From assembly GCF_034259425.1 (NCBI RefSeq), contig NZ_JAXIVU010000006.1:74871-138870 (forward strand): DNA of 64,000 bases, written 5' to 3'. The notes beneath the pieces were generated by a model, which worked only from the letters and a program-made list of their open reading frames with translations, made no database searches and was not told the origin of the DNA. Of the stretch, positions 55,507 through 63,873 are shown piece after piece (positions within the stretch are counted from its first letter, which is position 1; each line of letters begins with the position of its first letter). The stretch is from Denitrificimonas halotolerans (GTDB lineage Bacteria; Pseudomonadota; Gammaproteobacteria; Pseudomonadales; Pseudomonadaceae). Position numbers and translations under genes: made by a program.

Positions 55507-57351
55507 ATGTCCGACGCATTTAACGTTGATCAGTTACCCTTTGGCTTTTTAACTAAAGAAGAACAAACACTGTTACTCAGTCAGATTCAGCGCAAAGAAT
55601 ATCAACCCTTGGAGACCTTACTGGCAGCTGGCAAGGTTTCACAAGGGCTCTTTGTTATTCAGCAAGGGAAGGTAGCTGAGGTTGAGAGTGACACCCAGTC
55701 TTATGAACACCTTAGTGATCAGCAAACAGCTTTCATGCATTATCAAAGTGGTGAGTACTTTGGTAGTTGGTCCGTTTTCAATGGTAAAGCTATCCATAAC
55801 TTTATTGCTGTAGAGCCCACCATTTGTTACCTAGTTCCCACCCAGACTTTACTCGAACTGATTGAACGCAATAGCTTATTTTCTGATTATTTTCAGCAAA
55901 ATCTAACCGCTAAACGGAAAATTATTGCGCAACAGGCGCCCAATCAAGATATGGCTGAGTTCATGCTGGCTCGAATTAAAGACAGCACTGTCCGTAATCC
56001 TTTGGTGGTGCCTGAAGGAACCACTATCGAGCAAGCAACACGGCTGATGCGTGAAAAAAAATCGGACTGTTTGTTAGCACAAAAGGGTCGTCGTTACGGT
56101 ATGGTGACCAGGACAGATTTGTTGGATGCTGTAATTATTCATGGCTTGCCGCTTGTCACCGATGTTTCAGAAATTGCAAGCTACCGTCTTATTACCATTG
56201 AACCTAACGATTATTTGTTTAATGCGCTGATTATTATGACCCAGCAGCAAATTGAACGAGTGGTGGTAATGGATTCACAACGCCACCTTATCGGTGTGAT
56301 TGAGCTGACCGATGTGTTGAGTCATTTTTCTAGCCATTCTCACGTAATAGGTTTGCGTATCGAGCGAGCGCAAAATGTGGATGAATTACGCGAGGCATCT
56401 TTTGGTTTAGCTGACTTGATTAAAGGACTGATTTCTACTGGGGTTAAAACTCGCTTTGTTATGGAGTTGTTAGCTGCACTGAACAGTCGCATTTTAAATA
56501 AACTATTTGAGCTGATTGTACCATTAGAAATGCACCCTCATGTGTGTTTGATCGTGATGGGTTCAGAAGGGCGTGGCGAACAAATTATGAAAACAGACCA
56601 AGATAATGGTCTAATTTATCGAGACGGTTTGGACTGGCCCCAGATGCATGAGACCATGTGTACATTTAGTGAAACCTTGATTTCTTTTGGTTTCCCTCCT
56701 TGTCCAGGCAATATTATGGTATCTAATCCTGAGTGGGTTAATTCAACTACACAGTGGGCTGAAAAACTGACTCAATGGAGTCAAAGTTATGCTGGTGAGG
56801 CAACACTGAATCTAGCAATCGCTAGTGACAGTAAGCCTGTGGCAGGTAATACAGCACTATTTAAAGTGGCACGTAATACATTTTTCCGCCGTATTGCCGA
56901 TAATGAAATATTTTTTTCTCACTTTGCTAAGGCTGCCATTCGTTTTGATACACCCTTAACTTTTTTTGGTCGTTTAAAAAACAGCGCTGGTTTGGATATT
57001 AAAAAAGCGGGAGTTTTTCCAATTGTGCACGGAGTGCGCACCATTGCTTTGGAAAACAAAATCGCTGAGACCAATACTTTCCGTCGTTTGGAGATTTTGC
57101 TAGAGCAGGGGGTGATCAATAAAGAACTGGTCAACAACTTGGCTGAGGCTTTAAGTTATTGCGTACACATTCGCTTGCAACAACAAATTGAGCGTTACAA
57201 TCCCGATGATCCAACCGCTATCGATGAAAACCCTAATGAGTTGAATATTAAAGCACTTAATGCCATGGAACGTCAGTTGTTGCGTGATTCTTTGGCAGTG
57301 GTGAAAGATTTTAAAAAGTATTTAATTCAACGTTACCATTTAAATTTTTAA
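55507..57351 (+). CDS. cNMP-binding/CBS/DUF294 nucleotidyltransferase-like protein
   Basis: Signal-transduction protein of 614 residues. A cyclic-nucleotide-binding domain (about 10-130) is followed by two CBS domains (about 155-280) and the DUF294 nucleotidyltransferase domain with GSEGRGEQIMKTDQDNGLIY (near 351-370). A C-terminal DUF294_C helical domain completes it. AAGGAG precedes the ATG. Such proteins lie beside VC_2705-type symporters in many gammaproteobacteria and probably sense nucleotides to control transport or metabolism; the target is unknown. Confidence 0.88.
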   Translation: MSDAFNVDQLPFGFLTKEEQTLLLSQIQRKEYQPLETLLAAGKVSQGLFVIQQGKVAEVESDTQSYEHLSDQQTAFMHYQSGEYFGSWSVFNGKAIHNFIAVEPTICYLVPTQTLLELIERNSLFSDYFQQNLTAKRKIIAQQAPNQDMAEFMLARIKDSTVRNPLVVPEGTTIEQATRLMREKKSDCLLAQKGRRYGMVTRTDLLDAVIIHGLPLVTDVSEIASYRLITIEPNDYLFNALIIMTQQQIERVVVMDSQRHLIGVIELTDVLSHFSSHSHVIGLRIERAQNVDELREASFGLADLIKGLISTGVKTRFVMELLAALNSRILNKLFELIVPLEMHPHVCLIVMGSEGRGEQIMKTDQDNGLIYRDGLDWPQMHETMCTFSETLISFGFPPCPGNIMVSNPEWVNSTTQWAEKLTQWSQSYAGEATLNLAIASDSKPVAGNTALFKVARNTFFRRIADNEIFFSHFAKAAIRFDTPLTFFGRLKNSAGLDIKKAGVFPIVHGVRTIALENKIAETNTFRRLEILLEQGVINKELVNNLAEALSYCVHIRLQQQIERYNPDDPTAIDENPNELNIKALNAMERQLLRDSLAVVKDFKKYLIQRYHLNF

Positions 57352-57473
57352 GGTCCATTAGACTGAATATCATGGCAATGGACTTGCTGATAATGGGAGG
57401 TGGCATTGCACTACCAAAGACTAAGCCTTGTAAGCCTTTAAACTCAAAGTTCTATTTTTTTATGAGGGGCATG

Positions 57474-58100
57474 ATGTCGTTTCCAGATTTTTTCGATCAA
57501 GCACCTGTAATTCAACTGCGTGATCCATTAGCTGAATTATTAGGCAGTGCAACGGATGGAGTTATGGACTATTGCTATGCTGATGTTGTGCGCTTAGCTG
57601 GACACTCATGTCCCACGGTTGCCGGAGCCTTCCTGACAACTCGCGCTGCGTTACAGGTACTTTATGCGGGTGAAATGCCTGAGCGTGGTGCGATAAAAGT
57701 ACATATGCCGGAGCCGGAAAGTGTTGGTACGACTGGTGTGGTTGCACAAGTTATAACATTGGTAACCGGCGCCGCTGCGAAAGGTGGTTTTAAAGGTATA
57801 GGTGTTCGTTTAACTCGTAGAGATTTAATGAGTTTTGCTCAGGCTGAGATGGAAAACGATGGGTTGATACGCTTTGAACGCACTGATAGCGGTGCTGCTG
57901 TCTTGGTTAAGTTTGATGGACATGCTGTCCCAGCTGATCATTCACAAAAAGAACGTATGCAGGCTGTTATGCATCACAGCGAAACACCTGAACAGCAAAA
58001 AGAATTTGCTCATTTATGGCAGGAACGTGTACGTAAAATACTCATTGAGCACGCCGATGATCCGGCACTATTAACCCTTGTTCGTCTTGACTCACACTGA
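57474..58100 (+). CDS. FmdE-family protein
   Basis: Resembles the formylmethanofuran dehydrogenase subunit E family. LAGHSCPTVAGAFLTTRAAL at about 42-60 holds His44 and Cys46, as in the family's metal or thiol site. The organism is not a methanogen, so the role differs and is unknown. Open frame begins at 57372, but AGGGG is suited to the tandem ATGs at 57471/57474 (208 residues from the latter). It follows the DUF294 gene by about 120 bases and precedes a dehydrogenase by 36, so it may be the first gene of that unit. Confidence 0.72.
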   Translation: MSFPDFFDQAPVIQLRDPLAELLGSATDGVMDYCYADVVRLAGHSCPTVAGAFLTTRAALQVLYAGEMPERGAIKVHMPEPESVGTTGVVAQVITLVTGAAAKGGFKGIGVRLTRRDLMSFAQAEMENDGLIRFERTDSGAAVLVKFDGHAVPADHSQKERMQAVMHHSETPEQQKEFAHLWQERVRKILIEHADDPALLTLVRLDSH

Positions 58101-58136
58101 GCTTAAATAGTTAACGGCATACTGCCTGGAGATAAC

Positions 58137-59147
58137 ATGACACATAAAACAATTATCGTACAAAGTGGCGGCGGCTATGATCGAGTTGTAGTAGGCAGCA
58201 GTGAGGCACGAACTCCAAGTTTTGGTGAAATTCAAGTGCGCCTGCATGCTAATTCGCTGAATTATCATGATTTTATTATTGTCAGTGGTGCCTGGGGACT
58301 CAATGAAGATCGCATTCCAATGGCTGATGGTGCTGGTGAAGTGGTGGCTGTAGGTGAAGGGGTCAGTGAATTTGTTGTGGGTGATTATGTAGTTAGTACG
58401 TTCTTTCCAAACTGGCTTGCTGGTGACAGCCAAGAGGAGGGTTTTGGTTCAGTACCGGGAGACGGGATAGATGGCTACGCACGTGAATTGGTGACGGCTC
58501 CTGCTACTTCTTTTACTTTAGCACCTAAAGGGTATAGTCATGCTGAAGCGGCTACATTGACCACTGCAGGTTTAACGGCATGGCGTGCATTATTCTATGA
58601 TCGCTCACTTAAACCTGGTGATGCTGTTTTAGTGCAAGGCAGTGGCGGTGTGTCTGTATTTGCTTTGCAATTTGCAAAGTTAGCTGGTGCTAAAGTTATT
58701 GCTACCTCATCCAGTGATGAAAAGTTGGCACGTTTAGAGGCATTAGGTGCCGATCATTTAATTAACTATCGTAAAGATAGCTGTTGGGGTGAAACAGTGC
58801 GTCGTCTAACCAAAGGACGAGGGGTTGACCATGTAATAGAGGTTGGCGGGCCAGCTACTTTACAGCAATCTATGATTGCAGCTCGTGTCGGTGGTCATAT
58901 TTCTGTGATTGGCATTCTCAGCGGTGTTGAAGGGCAGTTTCCATTGTTGCAAGCCTTGTCGCGCCAACTGTGTTTGCAAGGTGTGCTCGTGGGCAGCCGT
59001 ATGCAACAGCAAGAGATGGTACGAGCTATTGAGGCTAACGGATTACGTCCAATCATTGATCGCAGTTTTGCATTAGAGCAAATCGTCGAAGCATTCCAGT
59101 ATCAAGAGAGTAATCAACACTTGGGTAAAATTGTATTGGAGTTTTAA
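58137..59147 (+). CDS. Quinone-reductase-like NAD(P)-dependent alcohol dehydrogenase
   Basis: MDR-family oxidoreductase of 336 residues. N-terminal GroES-like catalytic domain (LNYHDFIIVSGAWG, MADGAGEVVAVGEGV) and a Rossmann domain with VLVQGSGGVSVFALQFAKLAGAKVIATSSSDEKLARLEALGADH. The catalytic zinc ligands of classical alcohol dehydrogenases are not seen, so it is more like zeta-crystallin/quinone oxidoreductases. The ATG follows TGGAG. It may act with the FmdE-family gene upstream; substrate unknown. Confidence 0.85.
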   Translation: MTHKTIIVQSGGGYDRVVVGSSEARTPSFGEIQVRLHANSLNYHDFIIVSGAWGLNEDRIPMADGAGEVVAVGEGVSEFVVGDYVVSTFFPNWLAGDSQEEGFGSVPGDGIDGYARELVTAPATSFTLAPKGYSHAEAATLTTAGLTAWRALFYDRSLKPGDAVLVQGSGGVSVFALQFAKLAGAKVIATSSSDEKLARLEALGADHLINYRKDSCWGETVRRLTKGRGVDHVIEVGGPATLQQSMIAARVGGHISVIGILSGVEGQFPLLQALSRQLCLQGVLVGSRMQQQEMVRAIEANGLRPIIDRSFALEQIVEAFQYQESNQHLGKIVLEF

Positions 59148-59329
59148 CCGAGTTTCTTTGCTGAAATTGCAAGATCAATCATTGGTGAACAGCCTAGTAT
59201 TTAAAATTAAATTTATCCTCAAATTCAGCCAAATCACCTTTTGAATAATAAAACTTTATCGGATGTTATGTACCATCTATAAAGCCTGCGCCTGAGCATG
59301 ACTGTTGTAGTAGTCAGAGAGGGCAGGGT

Positions 59330-60250
59330 TTATTTTTTTACAGCTAAGTCACCAAGCTCTGGATTGAACTCCATTTGCTTAAGTTGTTCTACAAACCACC
59401 TTAGCGCTTTACCTGTATTGTTGCGCTGCCAAGCCACTGAGATGGCCACAGGTGCGCGAGGTGTATCTAAGGTTAAGGGAATCAGCCGGCCATCTGCAAC
59501 TTCTTGGGTGATGCGATGGCGAGGTAGGTAGCCGACCCCGAGGCCTTGGCATTGAGCTTGAATCTTTTGTTCTATACTCGGTACGTAGATACGACTGCGT
59601 CCGTCTAACAGTCCAAGTGAACGCGTAGCAAGCCGTTGCGAGCTATCGGCTACAATCACTGTAGGGTAATCTTGAATGGCACTGGTCGGTAGTGGGCTAG
59701 GGAGTTGGGTCAAAGGGTGCTCAGCAGCCACCGCAAAATCAAAGGCTACTTCACCTAAAGTATGCATAGCAAAGCCAGATGTTGGTGGCATGCCTTCGGC
59801 TCCAATCACTAAGTCGCAACGGTCGTCAATTAAAGCATCCCAACTACCACTTAGAACTTCTTCACTTAAGCGTATTTCTGTTTTTGGCTGAATCTTTTGA
59901 AATGCTTTAATGAGTTCATAAATAGGTTCGCAGCGCAGTACACTTTCAATGCATATTCGCAATTCAATTTCCCAGCCATCGGCTGCTTGACGCACCATAG
60001 TAGTGAGCTCTTCCGATGCTTTAAGAATTTGGCGGCCTTGCTCAAGAACTAAGCGACCAATTGGGGTAAGTTCGGCTTTACGGCGACTACGATCAAAAAG
60101 CGCTACACCTAAGTCTTCCTCTAGTTTATTAATAGTGTAAGACACTGCTGAAGGCACACGATGTAACTCCTGAGCTGCAGCCGCAAAACTTTGTCGACGT
60201 TCAATTGCATCAAGAGTTTGTAGTGCTTCTAAGGTGATTAATAAGGGCAT
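59330..60250 (-). CDS. LysR-type regulator, YhaJ-like
   Basis: Transcription regulator of 306 residues with the winged-helix N-terminus (LEALQTLDAIERRQSFAAAAQELHRVPSAVSYTINKLEEDLGVALFDRSRR) and the ligand-binding domain (about 92-295). It is divergent from yqjG. In E. coli, yhaJ lies close to yqjG and responds to quinone-like compounds, so this likely controls yqjG from the shared 217-base region. That is inference. Confidence 0.87.
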   Translation of the reverse strand: MPLLITLEALQTLDAIERRQSFAAAAQELHRVPSAVSYTINKLEEDLGVALFDRSRRKAELTPIGRLVLEQGRQILKASEELTTMVRQAADGWEIELRICIESVLRCEPIYELIKAFQKIQPKTEIRLSEEVLSGSWDALIDDRCDLVIGAEGMPPTSGFAMHTLGEVAFDFAVAAEHPLTQLPSPLPTSAIQDYPTVIVADSSQRLATRSLGLLDGRSRIYVPSIEQKIQAQCQGLGVGYLPRHRITQEVADGRLIPLTLDTPRAPVAISVAWQRNNTGKALRWFVEQLKQMEFNPELGDLAVKK

Positions 60251-60316
60251 AGTTCAAATTTCCTGAATATTTTATTCAAAATTACCCGCTTTTTATATCT
60301 TATTCTTAATAATATA

Positions 60317-60332
60317 GTAGTTACAACAAGCA
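60317..60332 (-). promoter_or_regulatory. Ter-like sequence, candidate Tus-binding site
   Basis: On the minus strand the 16 bases read TGCTTGTTGTAACTAC. Against the enterobacterial Ter consensus AGNATGTTGTAACTAA it matches 12 of 15 defined positions, with 11 in a row (TGTTGTAACTA), and keeps the critical G in the second place. It is intergenic, between the LysR gene and yqjG. It could instead be an operator for the LysR protein. Confidence 0.4.
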
Positions 60333-60467
60333 ATACAGTTGAACTTAAAAGCTAGAGGCACATTGTTAAATCTTGCTTTGAATGGCAGATTTAAAGTTCA
60401 GTCTCAGCATCTGGCAAGAGCAATAATGCTTTTTGTTACAGTGCAATGGATTAAAGGAGGCTCCAAG

Positions 60468-61457
60468 ATGGGCTTACTCGTAGAAGGTAAATGGGTTGAT
60501 CAGTGGTATGACACGGACTCTACTGGCGGAAAATTTGCCCGCAGCGAATCGCAGTTTCGTAATTGGGTCACTACTGATGGCAGTGCTGGTCCGAGTGGTA
60601 AGGGCGGTTTTAAAGCTGAAGCAAACCGTTACCATTTGTATGTTTCTCTGGCCTGTCCTTGGGCACACCGCACGCTAATCTTTCGCAAACTGAAAGGGTT
60701 GGAGTCGATGATTGATGTGTCTGTTGTACATCCATTAATGCAAGAGCACGGTTGGACTTTTGCGCAAGGCGAAGGTGTGATTGCTGATCCATTATTTAAT
60801 GCTGAATATATGCATCAAATTTACACTAAGGCTGACCCACTATATACAGGGCGCGTTACCATTCCTGTGCTATGGGATAAAAAACAAAACATTATGGTCA
60901 GTAACGAGTCCGCTGAAATTATTCGCATGTTCAATTCTGCGTTTGATGAGATCGGTGCCAAGTCAGGTGATTATTACCCTCAAGCATTGAGAGCAGAGAT
61001 TGATAATTTGAATGAACAAATATACGACAATGTTAATAATGGCGTGTACAAGTCGGGATTCGCAACAACTCAGGATGCTTATGAAGAGGCTGTATTCCCT
61101 TTATTCGCTACTCTGGATGAGTTGGAGCAGCGCCTAGCGCATAACCGTTATCTCTTAGGTAATGTCATCACTGAAGCAGACTGGCGCTTGTTTACAACCT
61201 TGATTCGTTTTGATGCGGTGTATCACGGTCACTTTAAGTGCAACTTAAAGCAGATTGAAGACTATCCAAACTTGTCAGGTTACATGCGTGAATTGTACCA
61301 GTGGCCTGGTGTTGCTGAGACGGTAAACATGCAGCACATCAAAGAGCACTATTATGTGAGCCACGGTACTATTAATCCAACGGGTGTCGTACCTGTAGGG
61401 CCAGTGTTAAATCTTAATGCTCCCCACGATCGAGCGCATTTAACCGTAGCGAAATAA
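60468..61457 (+). CDS. yqjG: Glutathionyl-hydroquinone reductase
   Basis: Xi-class glutathione transferase that removes glutathione from glutathionyl-hydroquinones. The catalytic Cys63 is in SLACPWAHRTL, followed by the GST C-terminal helical domain (NYLLGNVITEADWRLFTTLIRFD-like, here RYLLGN...). Open frame extends to 60339, but the ATG at 60468 has a near-perfect AAAGGAGG and gives 329 residues, matching E. coli YqjG. Divergent from the LysR regulator. Confidence 0.93.
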   Translation: MGLLVEGKWVDQWYDTDSTGGKFARSESQFRNWVTTDGSAGPSGKGGFKAEANRYHLYVSLACPWAHRTLIFRKLKGLESMIDVSVVHPLMQEHGWTFAQGEGVIADPLFNAEYMHQIYTKADPLYTGRVTIPVLWDKKQNIMVSNESAEIIRMFNSAFDEIGAKSGDYYPQALRAEIDNLNEQIYDNVNNGVYKSGFATTQDAYEEAVFPLFATLDELEQRLAHNRYLLGNVITEADWRLFTTLIRFDAVYHGHFKCNLKQIEDYPNLSGYMRELYQWPGVAETVNMQHIKEHYYVSHGTINPTGVVPVGPVLNLNAPHDRAHLTVAK

Positions 61458-61584
61458 CTGGCTCGCAGTCTATCGTGGGTGAGAGTACTACAATTAATTC
61501 CTCTTTCTTGAAAAATACGCGCCATATTTTATGGTTTCTTAGCGCAACACATTCAAATTCAACTTTATAGTCGAGGAGATATAA

Positions 61585-62184
61585 ATGACTAAGGTTTTAG
61601 TTTTATACCATTCAATGTACGGCCATATTGAAACTATGGCGAACGCAGTGGCTGAAGGCGCTGCTAGTGTTGCTGGAGTAGAGGTAGCTATTAAGCGTGT
61701 CCCCGAAATTATGGACCCTGAAATCTTCAAAAACGCAGGTGGTAAAGTTGACCAAGCAGCAGAGATAGCAACACCTTCAGAGCTAGCCGATTACGATGCA
61801 ATTATCATCGGTTCACCCACACGTTTTGGTAGCATTTCCAGCCAGATGCGTAGTTTTTTAGATCAAACCGGAGGTCTTTGGGCTAAAGGTGCTTTAGCTG
61901 GTAAGGTAGCGAGTGTTTTTACCTCTACAGGTACAGGTGGCGGTGAAGAGATGACCATCACCTCTACTTGGACCTCTTTGGCACACCACGGCATGATCAT
62001 TGTTCCCATTGGTTACACCACGCCAGAGCTATTTGATATTGCTAACGTTAGTGCTGGTAATCCTTATGGTGCGGCAACTATTGCTGGTGGTGATGGTTCA
62101 CGTCAGCCAGATCAGCGTGAGCTCAGCATTGCTCGTCATCAAGGCGCACATGTTGCTAAAATTGCTGCTAAACTGACAGCTTAA
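61585..62184 (+). CDS. wrbA: NAD(P)H:quinone oxidoreductase WrbA
   Basis: Flavodoxin-like FMN enzyme reducing quinones by two electrons, avoiding semiquinones. FMN-binding SMYGHIETMA (10-19) and SPTRFGSISSQM, then STGTGGGEE are canonical. 199 residues. GAGGAGA precedes the ATG, a terminator follows. With yqjG it fits quinone detoxification. Confidence 0.95.
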   Translation: MTKVLVLYHSMYGHIETMANAVAEGAASVAGVEVAIKRVPEIMDPEIFKNAGGKVDQAAEIATPSELADYDAIIIGSPTRFGSISSQMRSFLDQTGGLWAKGALAGKVASVFTSTGTGGGEEMTITSTWTSLAHHGMIIVPIGYTTPELFDIANVSAGNPYGAATIAGGDGSRQPDQRELSIARHQGAHVAKIAAKLTA

Positions 62185-62205
62185 TAGCTCACTAGCATTT
62201 TAGAT

Positions 62206-62240
62206 AAAGCCATAACCTTTAATAGGGTTATGGCTTTTTT
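62206..62240 (+). terminator. Intrinsic terminator after wrbA
   Basis: AAAGCCATAACC (62206-62217) and GGTTATGGCTTT (62226-62237) form a perfect 12-bp stem and run into six Ts. Confidence 0.93.
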
Positions 62241-62365
62241 ATTAGGTTTCGATCTTATTTTAAAGGTTATGCTATGCGTAGAAGTGCTAAAGTATAAGCC
62301 TGTCTTCAGGCAAAACTTATAACTTTTTTAGTTCTAATAAATGGTCCAGTACAGGCGTAACTACT

Positions 62366-62638
62366 ATGGATGGAACAAGAGCTTTTGGTATGTTCACCTC
62401 ACTACTAACTTTGGTTGGTTTGATTTACCTATTGGCTTCGGATTCGCAAGAACCCGTTATCTTGTGGCCATATGAAGCCTTCCAAGGTTTGGTATTTACG
62501 TTAGGATGGGGGTTTGGGGTACCAGAAAAAATCAGCTATTTAGTTGCAGGTATTTTAGTCGTGGTTTTGCTTACAGCATGCTATTTATTAGGACATAAAT
62601 TTGCTCGATGTATACTTAGTCTCAAAAGAAACTCTTGA
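62366..62638 (+). CDS. Small predicted two-helix membrane protein
   Basis: 90 residues with hydrophobic segments at about 8-24 and 58-77, and a basic C-terminus. I do not recognise the family. There is no good ribosome-binding site before the ATG, so a later start (MFTSLL at 62390) is possible. Hydrophobic layout favours a real gene, but evidence is thin. Confidence 0.45.
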   Translation: MDGTRAFGMFTSLLTLVGLIYLLASDSQEPVILWPYEAFQGLVFTLGWGFGVPEKISYLVAGILVVVLLTACYLLGHKFARCILSLKRNS

Positions 62639-62788
62639 ATTATTGTGCTTTAAACCCATTATTTAGATATAAAAATTTATATTGAGTTGGCTATACATCA
62701 AGTTTGCTTGAAATAGTGTCGCCTAGAATATTACTTGATTCTTGTGTTGCACATACCATCAGTCATAACGTTATAGGAGGGTTGCTCG

Positions 62789-63208
62789 GTGCCACAAGAT
62801 GAGTTTGAACGGGCTGCAGCAGCGAAAGCGAGCATATCGTTTAAAAAAGCTAAAAATAAAGCTCAAACCTATGCCAATGATTCGGAAAAACTAAACGACT
62901 TAATTGATCAAGCCTCAAGAAAAGCATTTAGCAAAGCTAGCGCATTAGAAGCAATTTGGACACAACTCTCTGCTTGTTTTCGACTAATCAGAGCCTACGC
63001 TAAAGGAACTTATCGAGAAGTTCCATGGAACTCAATTATCGCAATCATTGCAGCGATCATTTATTTTGTGATGCCTTTTGATTTGATTCCAGATTTTATT
63101 GCTGGTTTTGGCTTGTTAGATGATGCTGCATTACTCGGTTGGACAGTGAAGGCTTTTAGGACTGAGATTGAAACTTTTTTAAAATGGGAGGCAGAAGTCA
63201 CATCATAG
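62789..63208 (+). CDS. YkvA-family (DUF1232) membrane protein
   Basis: 139 residues beginning at GTG, with GGAGG eight bases upstream deciding the start. The DUF1232 core IIAIIAAIIYFVMPFDLIPDFIAGFGLLDDAALLGWTVKAF forms the conserved hydrophobic hairpin with DLIPD. The N-terminus is helical and basic. Function of the family is unknown. Confidence 0.87.
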   Translation: MPQDEFERAAAAKASISFKKAKNKAQTYANDSEKLNDLIDQASRKAFSKASALEAIWTQLSACFRLIRAYAKGTYREVPWNSIIAIIAAIIYFVMPFDLIPDFIAGFGLLDDAALLGWTVKAFRTEIETFLKWEAEVTS

Positions 63209-63273
63209 TTCGAGCGGTTAAACTTGGATAATAACGCGGACTTTTTATAGGTTGTGATTAAGGAGCGATTCAT

Positions 63274-63290
63274 GCAAATTGCGATTATAT
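63274..63290 (+). pseudogene. Start of a gene cut by an insertion sequence
   Basis: AAGGAG, then ATG and codons for MQIAI, run into the presumed end of the IS3-type element at about 63291. The rest of the gene should resume after the IS block, beyond the window. Identity cannot be told from six codons. Confidence 0.5.
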
Positions 63291-63646
63291 GGACTTCCCA
63301 CAGTTTCATAGACACTCAGCTGCCTCGTTGAGACGTTCTCTTTCTTCATAATCCGCCGGTGATAACTGGCCTAAATGACTATGTCTGCGACGGCGATTAT
63401 AAAACACCTCGATGTAATCAAAAATGTCACTGCGTGCCTCTTCACGGGTTGAGTAAATTCTACGCTTAATGCGCTCTTTTTTCAGCGAACTAAAGAAACT
63501 CTCTGCAACAGCATTATCCCAACAGTTGCCGCGACGGCTCATGCTCGCGGACAGATTATGAGCGGATAAAAATCGATTCCACTCGTCGCTGCTGAACTGT
63601 GAGCCTTGATCAGAATGAATAATGACAGGCTGCTTAGGGTTTCTGC
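63291..63646 (-). mobile_element. IS3-family element fragment (right end and orfB tail)
   Basis: The element end TGGACTTCCCACAGTTTC starts near 63291. On the minus strand the integrase-type transposase tail is present from about 63646 to the stop at 63306. Motifs are VIIHSDQGSQFSSDEW, SMSRRGNCWDNAVAESFF (the Glu of DDE) and a C-terminal NRRRRHSHLGQLSP. The upstream part is cut by an IS66-like end at about 63647. The product cannot be made from this copy. Confidence 0.85.
63306..63646 (-). pseudogene. IS3-family transposase OrfB, C-terminal part
   Basis: Frame is open on the minus strand from about 63657, where a stop lies in the IS66-like sequence. It shows the last third of the DDE integrase domain: HSDQGSQF has the second Asp region, and CWDNAVAESFF the Glu. 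The first two-thirds is missing from this side. Confidence 0.85.
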
Positions 63647-63873
63647 GTAAGCGCCCTTAAATCAGCATCTATCATCGCGCATTATACCGCCTCACACTAA
63701 TACCTGTCTTTTTGAAAGGGGTATTGGTGATGACTTCACAAGAACGCCAGCAGTTCTGGCAGCAATACATTGGTGTCTGGCAAGCATCTGATTCATCCGG
63801 TGCGGCTTTTTGCAAACAGCATGATTTGAATTACGCGCAGTTTAATTATTGGCGTAGAAAGTTTCAGTCGGTA
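63647..63873 (+). mobile_element. IS66-like element, left end
   Basis: GTAAGCGCCC at 63647 resembles IS66 terminal repeats and interrupts the IS3 orfB. It is followed by a leader and the start of tnpA. The element is itself broken at about 63874. Confidence 0.55.
63730..63873 (+). pseudogene. IS66-type TnpA accessory protein, N-terminal part
   Basis: MTSQERQQFWQQYIGVWQAS, then GAAFCKQHDLNYAQFNYWRRKFQ, matches the N-terminal helix-turn-helix of IS66-family TnpA. The homology ends after KFQSV, where another element begins. Confidence 0.75.
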
